Positions 32,083 through 42,933 of a DNA stretch of 64,000 nucleotides are shown piece after piece. Both the position numbers and the translations under genes were made by a program. This DNA comes from Trichopria drosophilae (lineage: Eukaryota; Arthropoda; Insecta; Hymenoptera; Diapriidae). Under the pieces are notes generated by a model, which was not told where the DNA came from, did no database searches, and worked only from the letters and a program-made list of their open reading frames with translations. How positions within the stretch are numbered: position 1 is the first letter of the stretch; every line of letters starts with the position of its first letter. Where the stretch lies: positions 78,791,001 to 78,855,000 of the forward strand of contig CM059587.1 of NCBI GenBank assembly GCA_030407085.1. Reading direction: 5' to 3'.

Positions 32083-33524
32083 GGGTAACTGTGGGTATTA
32101 CTGCGGATGCCCCAATTACTGCGGATATTTATAAACGCCATAATTATCGGTATATGGTTAAATATTTTTCTTAAAAATAAATGAATAAATAATATTAAAC
32201 ATTAATCTACTCATTTGTTACAAATATGGCAATATAAAGTGATTTTAAAATTTTATATCGTTGTTTGAAATTTGTCGATGCGTTTTCATCACCAATCACG
32301 CAGTGGCGTCGTTTAGATGGCTTATTTAAAATCTATTTATTTTTACTAAAGGTTAATCATGAGTATATTCTAGCTTTGTTATTCGATAAAGTAAACCATA
32401 TTTTATAAGAAATGTAACCAATGATCTTCTGACTAGTTATTTTCTTTGCCTATTTTTGAAAACAGTAATAGGTGCCATTTTTCCCTTAACGTTTGTATTA
32501 CTGCGAGGATCAAATAGGTACATTCTAACCTAGAAATACATATGTACACCTATATAGTCTATACGTCTTGCCGCACTTAACCATGAACTTGAAGCTGACT
32601 TAGTATTCCAGAATGTATGCCCTCTATTCACCGACAGTGAATTTCAGAACTTCATGCTTTCTGCTACCATTCGTTAACTAAAATCTTACACTTATGTCTA
32701 ACATTCATCATCGATCACTAAAATGTATGCATTTTACTTACCGATAGTGAATTTCAGACTTTCATGTTTACTACTAACCCTCGTTGACTAAAATCTTACA
32801 CTTATGTCTGAAATTCATCATCGGTCACTAAAATGTGTGCATTTTACTTACCGATAGTGAATTTCAGATCTTCATGTTTACTACTACCTGTCGTTGACTA
32901 AAATCTTACACTTCTGTCTGAAATTCATCATCGATCACTAAAATGTGTGCATTTTACTTACCGATAGTGAATTTCAGACTTTCATGTTTACTACTACCCC
33001 TCGTTGACTAAAATCTTACACTTATGTCTGAAATTCATCATCGATCACTAAAATGTGTGCATTTTATTCACCGGAGTGAAAATTTTATACATTAAAAGTT
33101 GAGATATTGATGTAATCAATGCGAAAATTAATTTCTTTCTTATTTAACAATTAATTCTATTAATAAATATGTGAAATTTCTCTGTTCTTTTATTCTTTTT
33201 CCTATGAGAATTATTCATAACCTTATTTCATCATCACTTTAGAATCCGCAGTAATTCCCACGCAGAATTGGGCACTTCCGCAGTGATTGATACACAGTAA
33301 TGCACACAAATCCGCAGAAATACATGCATTGGATATTTTTTTTATTTGGTCTTTTATTGAATTAAAACCACGTTATTTTCCTTGTTACAATTTTTCTTTC
33401 GAATCTACTGTTACTGAAGTACCGTCCAAATGATAGAGAAAGAAATTTTAGTTAATCATATGCTTTAAGCAAGAGCCTAATCTCACCCTATGCTAAAAAA
33501 CCGCAGTAATACCCACAGTTACCC
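32083..33524. mobile_element. TA-flanked DNA element with GGGTAACTGTGGG ends
   Basis: Near-perfect inverted termini, GGGTAACTGTGGGTATTACT and its inverse AGTAATACCCACAGTTACCC, are flanked by TA on both sides. This indicates a Tc1/mariner/pogo-type insertion. Subterminal CCGCAGTAAT words recur near both ends. No transposase frame remains; the centre holds a 110-bp tandem array. Confidence 0.8.
32611..33080 (+). repeat. 110-bp tandem array, about four units
   Basis: The phrase ACCGAYAGTGAATTTCAGA recurs at 32630, 32740, 32850 and 32960, with a diverged start of a fifth unit at 33070. The period is exactly 110 bp. Each unit also has CTAAAATCTTACACTT and TCATCATCGRTCACTAAAAT. The array lies wholly inside the TA-flanked element. 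Confidence 0.9.
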
Positions 33525-34889
33525 TACCTTTTTAAATCTTTTAAATCGAGAAAAGGTTATGACAGATCTGACAGAACACTGCAACTGTCAATTTTCAATA
33601 AATTTAATTTATAGATTATTGTTTATCGTGAATTCACTGTTACATAATGTTTAGCAATACGTGTCCCAGTAAAATCGCGTAAGAAGAAAATTTTGCATGG
33701 AATAAACAAAAAAATGTGTTGCTGTTTTTTGTGAATTCTACCGAATGCAGTTATGCCTTTTTCAATTCAGTACGGCAGTAGACATAACACATCCACGATA
33801 GACATTGTTCATTTTCATATGTATTATTATTACTTAGTTCCGGTGAAAGTAATTACATTTTAGTTTGTGTGTTCATCTAAAAACTGCTATAGCAGTTTGT
33901 AGTTTATGTTTATATTCTATTCACATATTATATCGGATTAGAACGTACAAAACTTACAAAATTTAAAAGAAAATAATTATATACAGGGTGATCGGCCAAC
34001 CATTACCCAGCGGCCAACTCTAGATTCTACAGATAATTCTGAACAACTTTTTCCTCTGAAAAAATTTCCGGGAAGGTAGAGTTTTTAAGTTATTCAACAC
34101 TAAACTTTAGGTGAAAAAATCACATTTTTTTAAATATCTCGACTCTGTTTGAAGGTATCTTAACGAATCGGAGCTCATTTTAAAGATATTTTAAAGCTCT
34201 ATAAATTGTCTCTATTGGTTTTTGACCTACAATGAATATCTCTCTTGTTATAGCCATAAAAACGGGGTAAATGCCGATTTTTCAGGGTTTTCGCGTTTAA
34301 CTCGTTTCGACACATAGTTGCCGAAATATCACACAGGAAAAAGTTGTAGGCCTTGAAAAAACAAACATTTTTTGTCCTCTAATACGATGCGATTAAATTA
34401 AAACTGAACCCTACAAGAGCCTCGTAAAGTCGACAAAATACAGTACGACAAATAATTCGATATTAATAACAAAATGTTATGAAAACGAGTGCAAATAGGG
34501 TTTAGTTTTAATTTAATCGCATCGTATTAGAGAACAAAAAATATTTGTGTTTTCAAGGCCTACAACTTTTTCCAGTGTGATATTTCCATAGCTATGTGTC
34601 GAAACGAGTTAGACGCGAAAAACCTGAAAAATCGGCATTTACCCCCGTTTTTATGGCTATAACAAGAGAAATATTCATTGTAGGTCAAAAACCAACAGAG
34701 GCAACTTGTATAGCTTGAAAATATCTTTAAAATGAGCTTCGGTTCGCTAAGATACCTTCATACAGAGCCGAGATATTTAAAAAATAGTGATTTTTCCCCC
34801 TAAATTTTAGTGTTGAATAACTTAAAAACTCTACCTTCCCGGAAATCTTTTCAGAGGAAAAAGTTGCTCAGAATTATCTGCACAATCTA

Positions 34890-34893
34890 CAGT
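34890..34893. repeat. Target-site duplication of the gypsy element, left copy
   Basis: CAGT here and at 40781-40784 bracket the two LTRs. A 4-bp duplication is typical of Ty3/gypsy integration. Confidence 0.8.
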
Positions 34894-35451
34894 TGTAATG
34901 CGGAATCTCGTTCATGAGCGATTATCGACTCATGGTCGAACTCCAACAAGATGGCGGCGTCTCGCACGTGGCGGGACGTTCGAAATTATAAAAAAAAGGA
35001 ACAGTGTTGTTGCAAATAAACCACACCCACTAAACTTGGTGAATCAACCACAGCTTTTATTTAGCTTCGTACTCCTTCTTTTCCGTATCCAGATTGTCGA
35101 GATTTGTACAGATTCGAAACTCGGCAACCGTTCCAACTTCGTGCGTAACTTAAAAAATTGAACCGACCTGTTCTGTATACATTCACTTGTGCCTTCCACT
35201 AGCTCTTACTGAATATACTTCTTTAACATGTTTAACTCTATTTTTCTTTTACGGAACTCCGACTGAGCACGTTTTCGGAAAAACCACGAGCTCGACTTAG
35301 CTCTTTCTCCTCGACGACCAGAGACAGAGTGTTCGCACGCATTTCGCCCGGAACTTCCTGACCGCGTTCCTTTTTCCCCTATTCAATCCGCGTTCGCCAA
35401 ATTCCGACCTAACTTTCATTTACGGTATTCGTTTTTCAAAATAATCTTACA
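34894..35451 (-). repeat. 3' LTR of the Ty3/gypsy element
   Basis: This 558-bp LTR ends TG...CA (TGTAATGCGG to AATCTTACA on the plus strand). By eye it is identical to the copy at 40223-40780, so the insertion is recent. It contains AATAAA-like words on the minus strand and a CpG-rich stretch. No clean polypurine tract is visible next to it. Confidence 0.9.
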
Positions 35452-35540
35452 GCTCTAGCCCGCTGCGAAAAAATTCGACCTCGAATTTCAAACTTACGTC
35501 TATTTAACCTTAATACACTATCTTAACTTAAGTACTAATA

Positions 35541-38500
35541 CTATTTACACTCCGGCTCGGTACCCGGTTCCACTACTTCGCGAATCCATTTTTTAATTTT
35601 ATCTGACGAAAGAATTGTATTTAACGGTTTCTGCGTCCGATTAAAACCCGGAATATCTTTAACCACATATCTATTACTATTCAATACTTTACCGATAAGG
35701 TAGGGTCCTTTGTATTTATCCGCCAACTTTCTATTCACTCCAACCTGAGGCTGCAAGTTTCGGATCAATACATAGTCTCCAACCTTATACTTCGTAGGTT
35801 TTTTATGTTTCTTGTCATAATAAGACTTATTATACAATCGGACCGCTTCATTCGCTTCCTCCGCATTCTTTCGTTCGCTTTCTCGCAAATCTACTAACGT
35901 TTCCTCGACCTCGTTTAATTTCCTAACTAAGTCCTGTAACGATCTATCGCTATGATTCCGCTGGTCATAACCTAAAAGCAAACGACTGGGTGTAGAATTA
36001 ATCGACTTATTTACCGTATTATTTATAATATATTCGACATGTGGAAGTTCTTTTTTCCACCCATCAAGACTAGAGACAGTTTTCGTTAGCGTCGACTTCA
36101 AAAAACGATTAACTCTTTCAACCATACCGTTTGCCCAGGGTGAGGCAACCGCTGTTTCTCTATGATCGATCGACAGATTCGTAAGATAATCATTCAACTC
36201 CTGCGACATAAACGCCGGACCACGATCACTGACCACGTGCAAAGGTAAACCGTAAAGCTTAAAAACTAAATCTAAGAATTCAATCGTTTCCACCGCTGTG
36301 GTACCCCGACAAGGAAACAGCCACGTAAATCGCGTATAGGCGTCTATTATCACTAATATTTGTTTGAATCCATCAGGAGACGGCTCTAATGGACCAAAAT
36401 GATCCGCATGAACTGTATGGAACGGAGAGGTGCATTCTTTCTCTAATTGCATTTCACCTTCCTTCGCGTTGGTCGAAACCGACGTAATTAAGCACGTGAT
36501 GCAATTGTCTATATATTCTCGTACTTTAGCCTTTAATGAAGGGAACCAGTAGGTCCTCTCGATTCCATAAACCGTTTTTGCCATCCCGCAATGACCCATT
36601 TCATCATGATAGGTTCGAATTATATTAGTTACCATCGCTTCTGGCACCACGAACAACGAACCTTTTTCGGACTTTCTATATACTAAACCGTTAATTAAAT
36701 CGAATCTTTCATTATCCTCGAACTCTAATGATTCAGCTAGTTTCTTTAAAAAGGGATCAGTTTGTTGTTTGTAGACCAACTGATCTTCCAACGACAAGGA
36801 ATCTACTAAATACACGATCCGACTTAATGCATCGACATGCTTCATCCGAACGCCATCCCTATGTACCAACTCAAAATCATACGCCTGTAACGTCAACGTC
36901 CACCTGGCTATTCGCGGGTTAATATTCACTTTTTTATAAGCCTTCGCCAATGAATTACAATCTGTGACGACCTTAAATTTCAACCCGTAAAGATACACGT
37001 GAAAGCGTTCTATTGCTCTTTCTACGGCCAACGTTTCCAGTTCAAAACTGTGATAGTTTTGTTCTGCTTGGTTGGTTCTTTTACTAAAAAACGCTACCGC
37101 CGCGAATTTTCCATCATCCTGACGTTGCATAAGGATCGCGCCCAAACCTATGGCACTGGCGTCGGTGTGAAGCTCTGTTTCTGCATTAGGATCGTATATT
37201 CGCAATACTGGATAGTTCGTAAGTTCCGATTTAATCAGGGCAAACGCATCCCTACATTCGTTACTAAACTGATACTTTACCCCCGCTTTCATTAATCCTT
37301 GCAACGGTGCTACCTTTTTCGCAAAATCTTTTATAAATTTTCTGAAATACCCTGCCAAGCCGAGAAACCCTTGCAATTGCTTCACATTAACCGGTTCAGG
37401 AAAATTTGTTATCGCATCAACGTGGCGCGTACTCAACGTTATTTTGTCCTGTGACACTATATATCCTAAGTATTCGATTTCTAACTTCAAAAATTTACAT
37501 TTTTTCCAATTAAGCTCGAAACCGTACTGTTTAAAAATTCTCAGGACCTCTTTCAAAATTTCAATATTTTCCTGATAGGTTTCTGTGGCAATAAGTATGT
37601 CATCTATGAACACGAGTATTTTTCCTGCACGTATTAAACAATCCAAAACCTTCGAAACTCGTTTTTGGAACTCAGCCGGGGATTCACAAAAACCAAAAGG
37701 TAGTCTCGTATACTCATATTGCCCTTCAGGGGTCGCGAATGAAAAGTACTTCGTATCGTCTGGATGAACCTTGATTTGATGGAATCCATCCTTCAGATCT
37801 AACAATGTAAAAATGCGTTTCCCTTTTAACCTACTCAAGTGATCCTCAGTGACCGGAAATGGAAACCTCTGTTTCGCAACCCGTTGATTTAAAGGACGCA
37901 AATCAACGCAGAGTCTCATACGACCATCTTTCTTACGTACCGGTACAATTCTAGAGCAATAGGGCGAACTACTGCGTTTAATTACCCCTCTTGCCATTAA
38001 ATCGTCTATTATTTCCTGTATCTGATTACGTTCATGAAAGGAAAACCTTCGAGGAGCATATGAAAAGATAGAACTGTCTTTTAAATTTATTCGGACTACG
38101 TAATCGTCATCAATGAGTTCGACTCCATTTTTTTCAAACCCATTAATCACTTTTTCCAAATTTACACGCTCTTCTTTTGGTACATTAGCATCTAAATGAT
38201 CTTTTATTCGCTCCCAAAAGTTTTCCCCTTTATTACTATCATTGACACACATGATACAAGATAGTTCATCGACCCATTTATTTTTCTCAACTAATTGACA
38301 TTCTTGAGAACTTCCCTCGTAAAAGAACTTAAGATTTTCTGTGATTATCAAATCTAAACCCAGAATTAAATCCACATCAAACGAATCATTTGTGACCACT
38401 ATGAACTTAACTGTTAACACTCGATCGGGCATTGAACGCAACCCTATCGTAGTCCACACAATACCCAAAACCGATAATGGAGTACCCTTAAGACCACACA

Positions 38501-40244
38501 GTGATACGTCAGTTCCCTGTAAAACATACCCTTTACTACGTAGGAAATTCTCAAAAACGTACTCTTTCATCAAGCACATTACACTACCTGTGTCAATTAA
38601 CGCACGCAAATCACAATCAGTATTCGCTAATTCACAAACAACTGTCACCGCTTTGACAGGCCGTATTTTGCCGCATTGAAGTTCTGTTGCTGCAACCTGT
38701 AGATCACCGCCTTGCACCTTGGAGCTGTCACTTTTCGTCTTGAGCTTCGGACAATCAGGCTTCTTGTGACCCAACTCGTGACAAAGGTAACAGCGAATTT
38801 CCTTTGCCCTGCAATCCTTTGCCATATGTCCCAATTTCTGGCAATTTCTACATCGAGTTTGATTTTCACCAGACGACTTTGCTTGGAAACTGCGCACCTT
38901 GCTGTCACTCGAACGTGTCAAATCTGCTGATCCAATCGACACTCTTCTCATCCTATCGATAAAGACACTTAGTGTTTCGTCCTTAACTCCAAATGCCTGT
39001 GCACGTAGTGTCGGCAACATTATTCCAGCAGCTAACAAATTGACTAAATCAGCATCTGGCAAAGTCAACCGCTGTAGAATATTCAATTTTGCATTGACGT
39101 ACACTTCAAAACTTTCTTTGTTGTGGTCCCACTTTCTCGCTTCTGCTTTTTTAAGCACTGTGCTAAACGGAACAACTCGATCGAAAAACGATTTTAATCC
39201 ATCTCGAACCGCAACCCACGACGTTGACACTTCATTCGACTGCCTGGCGTACCAACTCTCCGCATCCCCTGTTAATCGACCAACAGCTGCCAACAATGTG
39301 ACATCTGGCGATGCCTGATAGGTATTGGCCACCCATTCAACTCGAGAAACCCACTTCACCACACTTTCATCTTCGGACCCACTAAACTTGGGAATCAGTG
39401 CGGTTAAATTCTTGACAGGATCTCCACCTAAACCATGGGAACCACTCGCACTAGAATTCTGACGTGGTAGGTTCTCTCTCAAATGGACGCTCTGGTTCGT
39501 CAACGGAAAATTATTTTCGGGCACCACTTGTGCAACAGTAGGTACCTGTAATTGAGTTAGTCCGATTAAATTTTCAAAATAAATCCGCTGTTCTGCTCGT
39601 ATCTCAACGTCACGCTGTCGTTGAGCCTCCATAAACTGCGTAAACATATTTACAATTACACCCAAAGGATTCGCCAAATTCTCATGTGCACCGCACGTAC
39701 TTTGACCCGGATTATTAAGCACATTACCTGGAAGGCCTTGTTGTGTCGTAACATTCTCCGAACCAATATCGAGTAAAAGCGGCTGCACCTGCGGCGTATT
39801 TACCGTTTCCTGGATAAACGTTCTCGAATTCAAACCGTCTGTTTGTAGGTTAGGTTGGTTCGGCGGCGGAACTGCCGCGGACCTCGTCCCCTCTCCGACG
39901 GGTACTCCTTGTGCTACGTCACTACCCCGACCTGCACCTTGAACCGTTGAAGATGACGAACTTCCCCTTTGGTGGTGATCGAAAATTCGGTCTAGAAGCC
40001 GATCTCGTGGACCCTCCACACTCAAACCTAACCTTACCGCTTCGGTCTGCAACTTATCCAACGGAAGTTTGTGTAATTCGTCCAACAACCCTTGCAAATC
40101 TTTCCGATGGAAAACTTCCTCGTGTTCCGTGCTCATTTCGTCAATCACCGCTACAACTTTTTGTGTCCTTTTTCTTCGTTCCAAATTCTCCGATTTTACC
40201 AAAACAATCCCACTTCTGAGGCTGTAATGCGGAATCTCGTTCAT
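35541..40244 (-). CDS. Ty3/gypsy gag-pol polyprotein, intact single frame
   Basis: One uninterrupted 1567-codon frame encodes gag and pol of an LTR retrotransposon. The likely start is the ATG at 40136 (MSTEHEE, codon 37); the first ATG at 40244 lies inside the LTR and its frame crosses the primer-binding site. In order: a SAP-like helix pair just after the start (LPLDKLQTEAVRLGLSVEG), a gag domain, two CCHC zinc knuckles at about 463-500 (CRNCQKLGHMAKDC; CYLCHELGHKKPDC), and an aspartic protease DTGS at about 550. Then come a reverse transcriptase at about 720-900 with FIDDI, RNase H at about 1030 with TDAS, an integrase HHCC zinc finger at about 1215, and the DDE core at about 1280, 1338 and 1378. 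The order PR-RT-RH-IN defines Ty3/gypsy. There is no env frame. Fused gag-pol without a frameshift is unusual but known. It is antisense to the host gene. Confidence 0.93.
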   Translation of the reverse strand: MNEIPHYSLRSGIVLVKSENLERRKRTQKVVAVIDEMSTEHEEVFHRKDLQGLLDELHKLPLDKLQTEAVRLGLSVEGPRDRLLDRIFDHHQRGSSSSSTVQGAGRGSDVAQGVPVGEGTRSAAVPPPNQPNLQTDGLNSRTFIQETVNTPQVQPLLLDIGSENVTTQQGLPGNVLNNPGQSTCGAHENLANPLGVIVNMFTQFMEAQRQRDVEIRAEQRIYFENLIGLTQLQVPTVAQVVPENNFPLTNQSVHLRENLPRQNSSASGSHGLGGDPVKNLTALIPKFSGSEDESVVKWVSRVEWVANTYQASPDVTLLAAVGRLTGDAESWYARQSNEVSTSWVAVRDGLKSFFDRVVPFSTVLKKAEARKWDHNKESFEVYVNAKLNILQRLTLPDADLVNLLAAGIMLPTLRAQAFGVKDETLSVFIDRMRRVSIGSADLTRSSDSKVRSFQAKSSGENQTRCRNCQKLGHMAKDCRAKEIRCYLCHELGHKKPDCPKLKTKSDSSKVQGGDLQVAATELQCGKIRPVKAVTVVCELANTDCDLRALIDTGSVMCLMKEYVFENFLRSKGYVLQGTDVSLCGLKGTPLSVLGIVWTTIGLRSMPDRVLTVKFIVVTNDSFDVDLILGLDLIITENLKFFYEGSSQECQLVEKNKWVDELSCIMCVNDSNKGENFWERIKDHLDANVPKEERVNLEKVINGFEKNGVELIDDDYVVRINLKDSSIFSYAPRRFSFHERNQIQEIIDDLMARGVIKRSSSPYCSRIVPVRKKDGRMRLCVDLRPLNQRVAKQRFPFPVTEDHLSRLKGKRIFTLLDLKDGFHQIKVHPDDTKYFSFATPEGQYEYTRLPFGFCESPAEFQKRVSKVLDCLIRAGKILVFIDDILIATETYQENIEILKEVLRIFKQYGFELNWKKCKFLKLEIEYLGYIVSQDKITLSTRHVDAITNFPEPVNVKQLQGFLGLAGYFRKFIKDFAKKVAPLQGLMKAGVKYQFSNECRDAFALIKSELTNYPVLRIYDPNAETELHTDASAIGLGAILMQRQDDGKFAAVAFFSKRTNQAEQNYHSFELETLAVERAIERFHVYLYGLKFKVVTDCNSLAKAYKKVNINPRIARWTLTLQAYDFELVHRDGVRMKHVDALSRIVYLVDSLSLEDQLVYKQQTDPFLKKLAESLEFEDNERFDLINGLVYRKSEKGSLFVVPEAMVTNIIRTYHDEMGHCGMAKTVYGIERTYWFPSLKAKVREYIDNCITCLITSVSTNAKEGEMQLEKECTSPFHTVHADHFGPLEPSPDGFKQILVIIDAYTRFTWLFPCRGTTAVETIEFLDLVFKLYGLPLHVVSDRGPAFMSQELNDYLTNLSIDHRETAVASPWANGMVERVNRFLKSTLTKTVSSLDGWKKELPHVEYIINNTVNKSINSTPSRLLLGYDQRNHSDRSLQDLVRKLNEVEETLVDLRESERKNAEEANEAVRLYNKSYYDKKHKKPTKYKVGDYVLIRNLQPQVGVNRKLADKYKGPYLIGKVLNSNRYVVKDIPGFNRTQKPLNTILSSDKIKKWIREVVEPGTEPECK
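40206..40222 (-). promoter_or_regulatory. Probable primer-binding site
   Basis: Directly inside the 5' LTR the minus strand reads GCCTCAGAAGTGGGATT. TCAGAAGTGGGATT matches my recollection of the sequence complementary to the 3' region of tRNA-Leu, but the usual initial TGG is not in place. This is tentative and needs comparison with tRNA genes of the species. Confidence 0.4.
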
Positions 40245-40780
40245 GAGCGATTATCGACTCATGGTCGAACTCCAACAAGATGGCGGCGTCTCGCACGTGG
40301 CGGGACGTTCGAAATTATAAAAAAAAGGAACAGTGTTGTTGCAAATAAACCACACCCACTAAACTTGGTGAATCAACCACAGCTTTTATTTAGCTTCGTA
40401 CTCCTTCTTTTCCGTATCCAGATTGTCGAGATTTGTACAGATTCGAAACTCGGCAACCGTTCCAACTTCGTGCGTAACTTAAAAAATTGAACCGACCTGT
40501 TCTGTATACATTCACTTGTGCCTTCCACTAGCTCTTACTGAATATACTTCTTTAACATGTTTAACTCTATTTTTCTTTTACGGAACTCCGACTGAGCACG
40601 TTTTCGGAAAAACCACGAGCTCGACTTAGCTCTTTCTCCTCGACGACCAGAGACAGAGTGTTCGCACGCATTTCGCCCGGAACTTCCTGACCGCGTTCCT
40701 TTTTCCCCTATTCAATCCGCGTTCGCCAAATTCCGACCTAACTTTCATTTACGGTATTCGTTTTTCAAAATAATCTTACA
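40223..40780 (-). repeat. 5' LTR of the Ty3/gypsy element
   Basis: This 558-bp LTR appears identical to the left copy. As the element reads on the minus strand, this one holds the promoter. It is followed by the CAGT duplication at 40781-40784. Confidence 0.9.
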
Positions 40781-40817
40781 CAGTTAGCCGCTGGGTAATG
40801 GTTGGCCGATCACCCTG

Positions 40818-42933
40818 CACGGAGAGACTAGAGGCAAGATTTTCGTCCGGCCCTCTACGCGCAATAAAGGTACTAGACCACCGGACGAAAAATCTAGGTA
40901 GGCGCGCATAAAGATCGTGCATACTCCGTGGCCAAATCGAACGTGCGGAGTATAAACATTCTCCCCACTCTGCCGCACGAAATTCCTCCAAGAGTCGGAC
41001 GATTTTCAGACCTGGCTCGGACGATTTTCATGCGGCAGTCGGCAGTCTCAATAAATATGTATTTTATTTTTGTTTGCCTTATGCAAAGTGTCATTTCCGA
41101 AGTATTTTTTGATGCTGAAAACAGTGGTGGCCTCAAAATTTCTTTATCATGCACAATTTTTTAAAGAAATGAGGTGAAATATGTCAAATTTTGTTTTTTA
41201 CCACATGAATCATTTTTTTTGTAGCAAATAAATAATTGCCTTAAATTTGTAAGGTATCATTTTGGAAGTACTTTTTCGTGCAGACTTTTCCTATGACATC
41301 ATGATAGGAAAGTGAAGTTAAGTGTGTATTTTTGCTTTATTTATATGGTGGAATATGGTCAAAAACAAAAATGTTGACATATTTAGTTTAAATTTTCACA
41401 AAATTGTGACATGATAAATAATTATGAGAGCACCATCGTTTTCAGCAAAAGTATTTACCATGTCAAAGATATAATCGACATTAGACAATGTTATACAGGG
41501 TCATCGAAAAGTATCGGACCCCCCTAATATCTTCAGTTAGAATGCACTTAGGAGAAAATGTCCAACAGCAAAGTTGTATGGTTTCAAGCGGGGAGTAAGA
41601 TGATGACCTTGACTTAGACCTTGACCATGTCCTTCAAGGTCATTTCAAGGTCAATCTTATTTTTTTAAATAGAACCCCCTACATTTTATTGCATATTCTT
41701 ATAGCTTATCTCGAGAGCTTTCCAAAACATTATAATAAAATATTTTTTTATTAAGTGCTTTTTGAGTTATAAAGGTTTGAAGTTAACAATTTTTTGACAC
41801 AAAATGTAGAATATCTTGTAAAATATTATTTAGTTTTCAGTAATCATAACCTTAATACTTTTGTGCGCGGAATAATGAGACCAATTAATTGGTTTAAAGA
41901 AAATACATTAATCGGATTTCCCCCTAATATTTTCAGTAAGAATGCATTTTGGAAGGAACAAATTGTTAACTTCAAACCTTTATAACTCAAAAAGTACTTA
42001 ATAAAAAAATATTTTATTATAGTGTTTTGGAAAGCTCTCGAGATAAGCTATAAGAATATGCAATAAAATGTAGGGGGTTCTATTTAAAAAAATAAGATTG
42101 ACCTTGAAATGACCTTGAAGGACATGGTCAAGGTCTAAGTCAAGGTCATCATCTTACTCCCCGCTTGAAACCATACAACTTTGCTGTTGGACATTTTCTC
42201 CTAAGTGCATTCTAACTGAAGATATTAGGGGGGTCCGATACTTTTCGATGACCCTGTATAACATTGTCTAATGTCGATTATATCTTTGACATGGTAAATA
42301 CTTTTGCTGAAAACGATGGTGCTCTCATAATTATTTATCATGTCACAATTTTGTGAAAATTTAAACTAAATATGTCAACATTTTTGTTTTTGACCATATT
42401 CCACCATATAAATAAAGCAAAAATACACACTTAACTTCACTTTCCTATCATGATGTCATAGGAAAAGTCTGCACGAAAAAGTACTTCCAAAATGATACCT
42501 TATAAATTTAAGGCAATTATTTATTTGCTACAAAAAAAATGATTCATGTGGTAAAAAACAAAATTTGACATATTTCACCTCATTTCTTTAAAAAATTGTG
42601 CATGATAAAGAAATTTTGAGGCCACCACTGTTTTCAGCATCAAAAAATACTTCGGAAATGACACTTTGCATAAGGCAAACAAAAATAAAATACATATTTA
42701 TTGAGACTGCCGACTGCCGCATGAAAATCGTCCGAGCCAGGTCTGAAAATCGTCCGACTCTTGGAGGAATTTCGTGCGGCAGAGTGGGGAGAATGTTTAT
42801 ACTCCGCACGTTCGATTTGGCCACGGAGTATGCACGATCTTTATGCGCGCCTACCTAGATTTTTCGTCCGGTGGTCTAGTACCTTTATTGCGCGTAGAGG
42901 GCCGGACGAAAATCTTGCCTCTAGTCTCTCCGT
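40818..42933. mobile_element. 2.1-kb inverted repeat with CACGGAGAGAC ends
   Basis: The ends are CACGGAGAGACTAGAGGCAA and TTGCCTCTAGTCTCTCCGTG. The arms 40818-41793 and 41958-42933 are almost exact reverse complements; I noticed about one mismatch in the outer 680 bp (near 41250/42503). The outer 0.45 kb of each arm is G+C-rich with CGTCCG words. Mirror-image open frames on the two arms encode the same peptides and are not genes. The central 761 bp is a distinct element (41496-42256). It starts exactly where the foldback element ends. Confidence 0.85.
41496..42256. mobile_element. Central palindromic element, CAGGGTCATCG ends
   Basis: The termini are CAGGGTCATCGAAAAGTATC and GATACTTTTCGATGACCCTG, with TATA on both sides. 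The arms of about 300 bp contain AAGGTCATTTCAAGGTCA-type words. The loop of about 160 bp (41794-41957) contains a degenerate third copy of the arm start (CCCCCTAATATTTTCAG). Removing the element plus one TATA leaves GACAATGTTATAACATTGTC, a perfect palindrome at the centre of the outer repeat. Confidence 0.75.

Larger units (their letters stand above)
33984..40817. mobile_element. Foldback element, CAGGGTGATCGGCC ends, split by a gypsy insertion
   Basis: The left end CAGGGTGATCGGCCAACC and the right end GGTTGGCCGATCACCCTG match. The left arm (33984-34412) is a near-complete reverse complement of 34497-34893 plus 40781-40817. Without the retrotransposon and one CAGT, the element is about 943 bp with arms of about 430 bp. 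It is non-coding. Left flank is TATA. The right end abuts the next element with no visible matching duplication. Confidence 0.8.

Noticed and set aside
32611..33080. CRISPR-like regular repeats
   Set aside because: The units are contiguous 110-bp tandem copies without unique spacers, in a eukaryotic transposon.
38341..39318. Plus-strand open frames within the gypsy gag-pol region
   Set aside because: They are antisense shadows of the intact minus-strand polyprotein frame.
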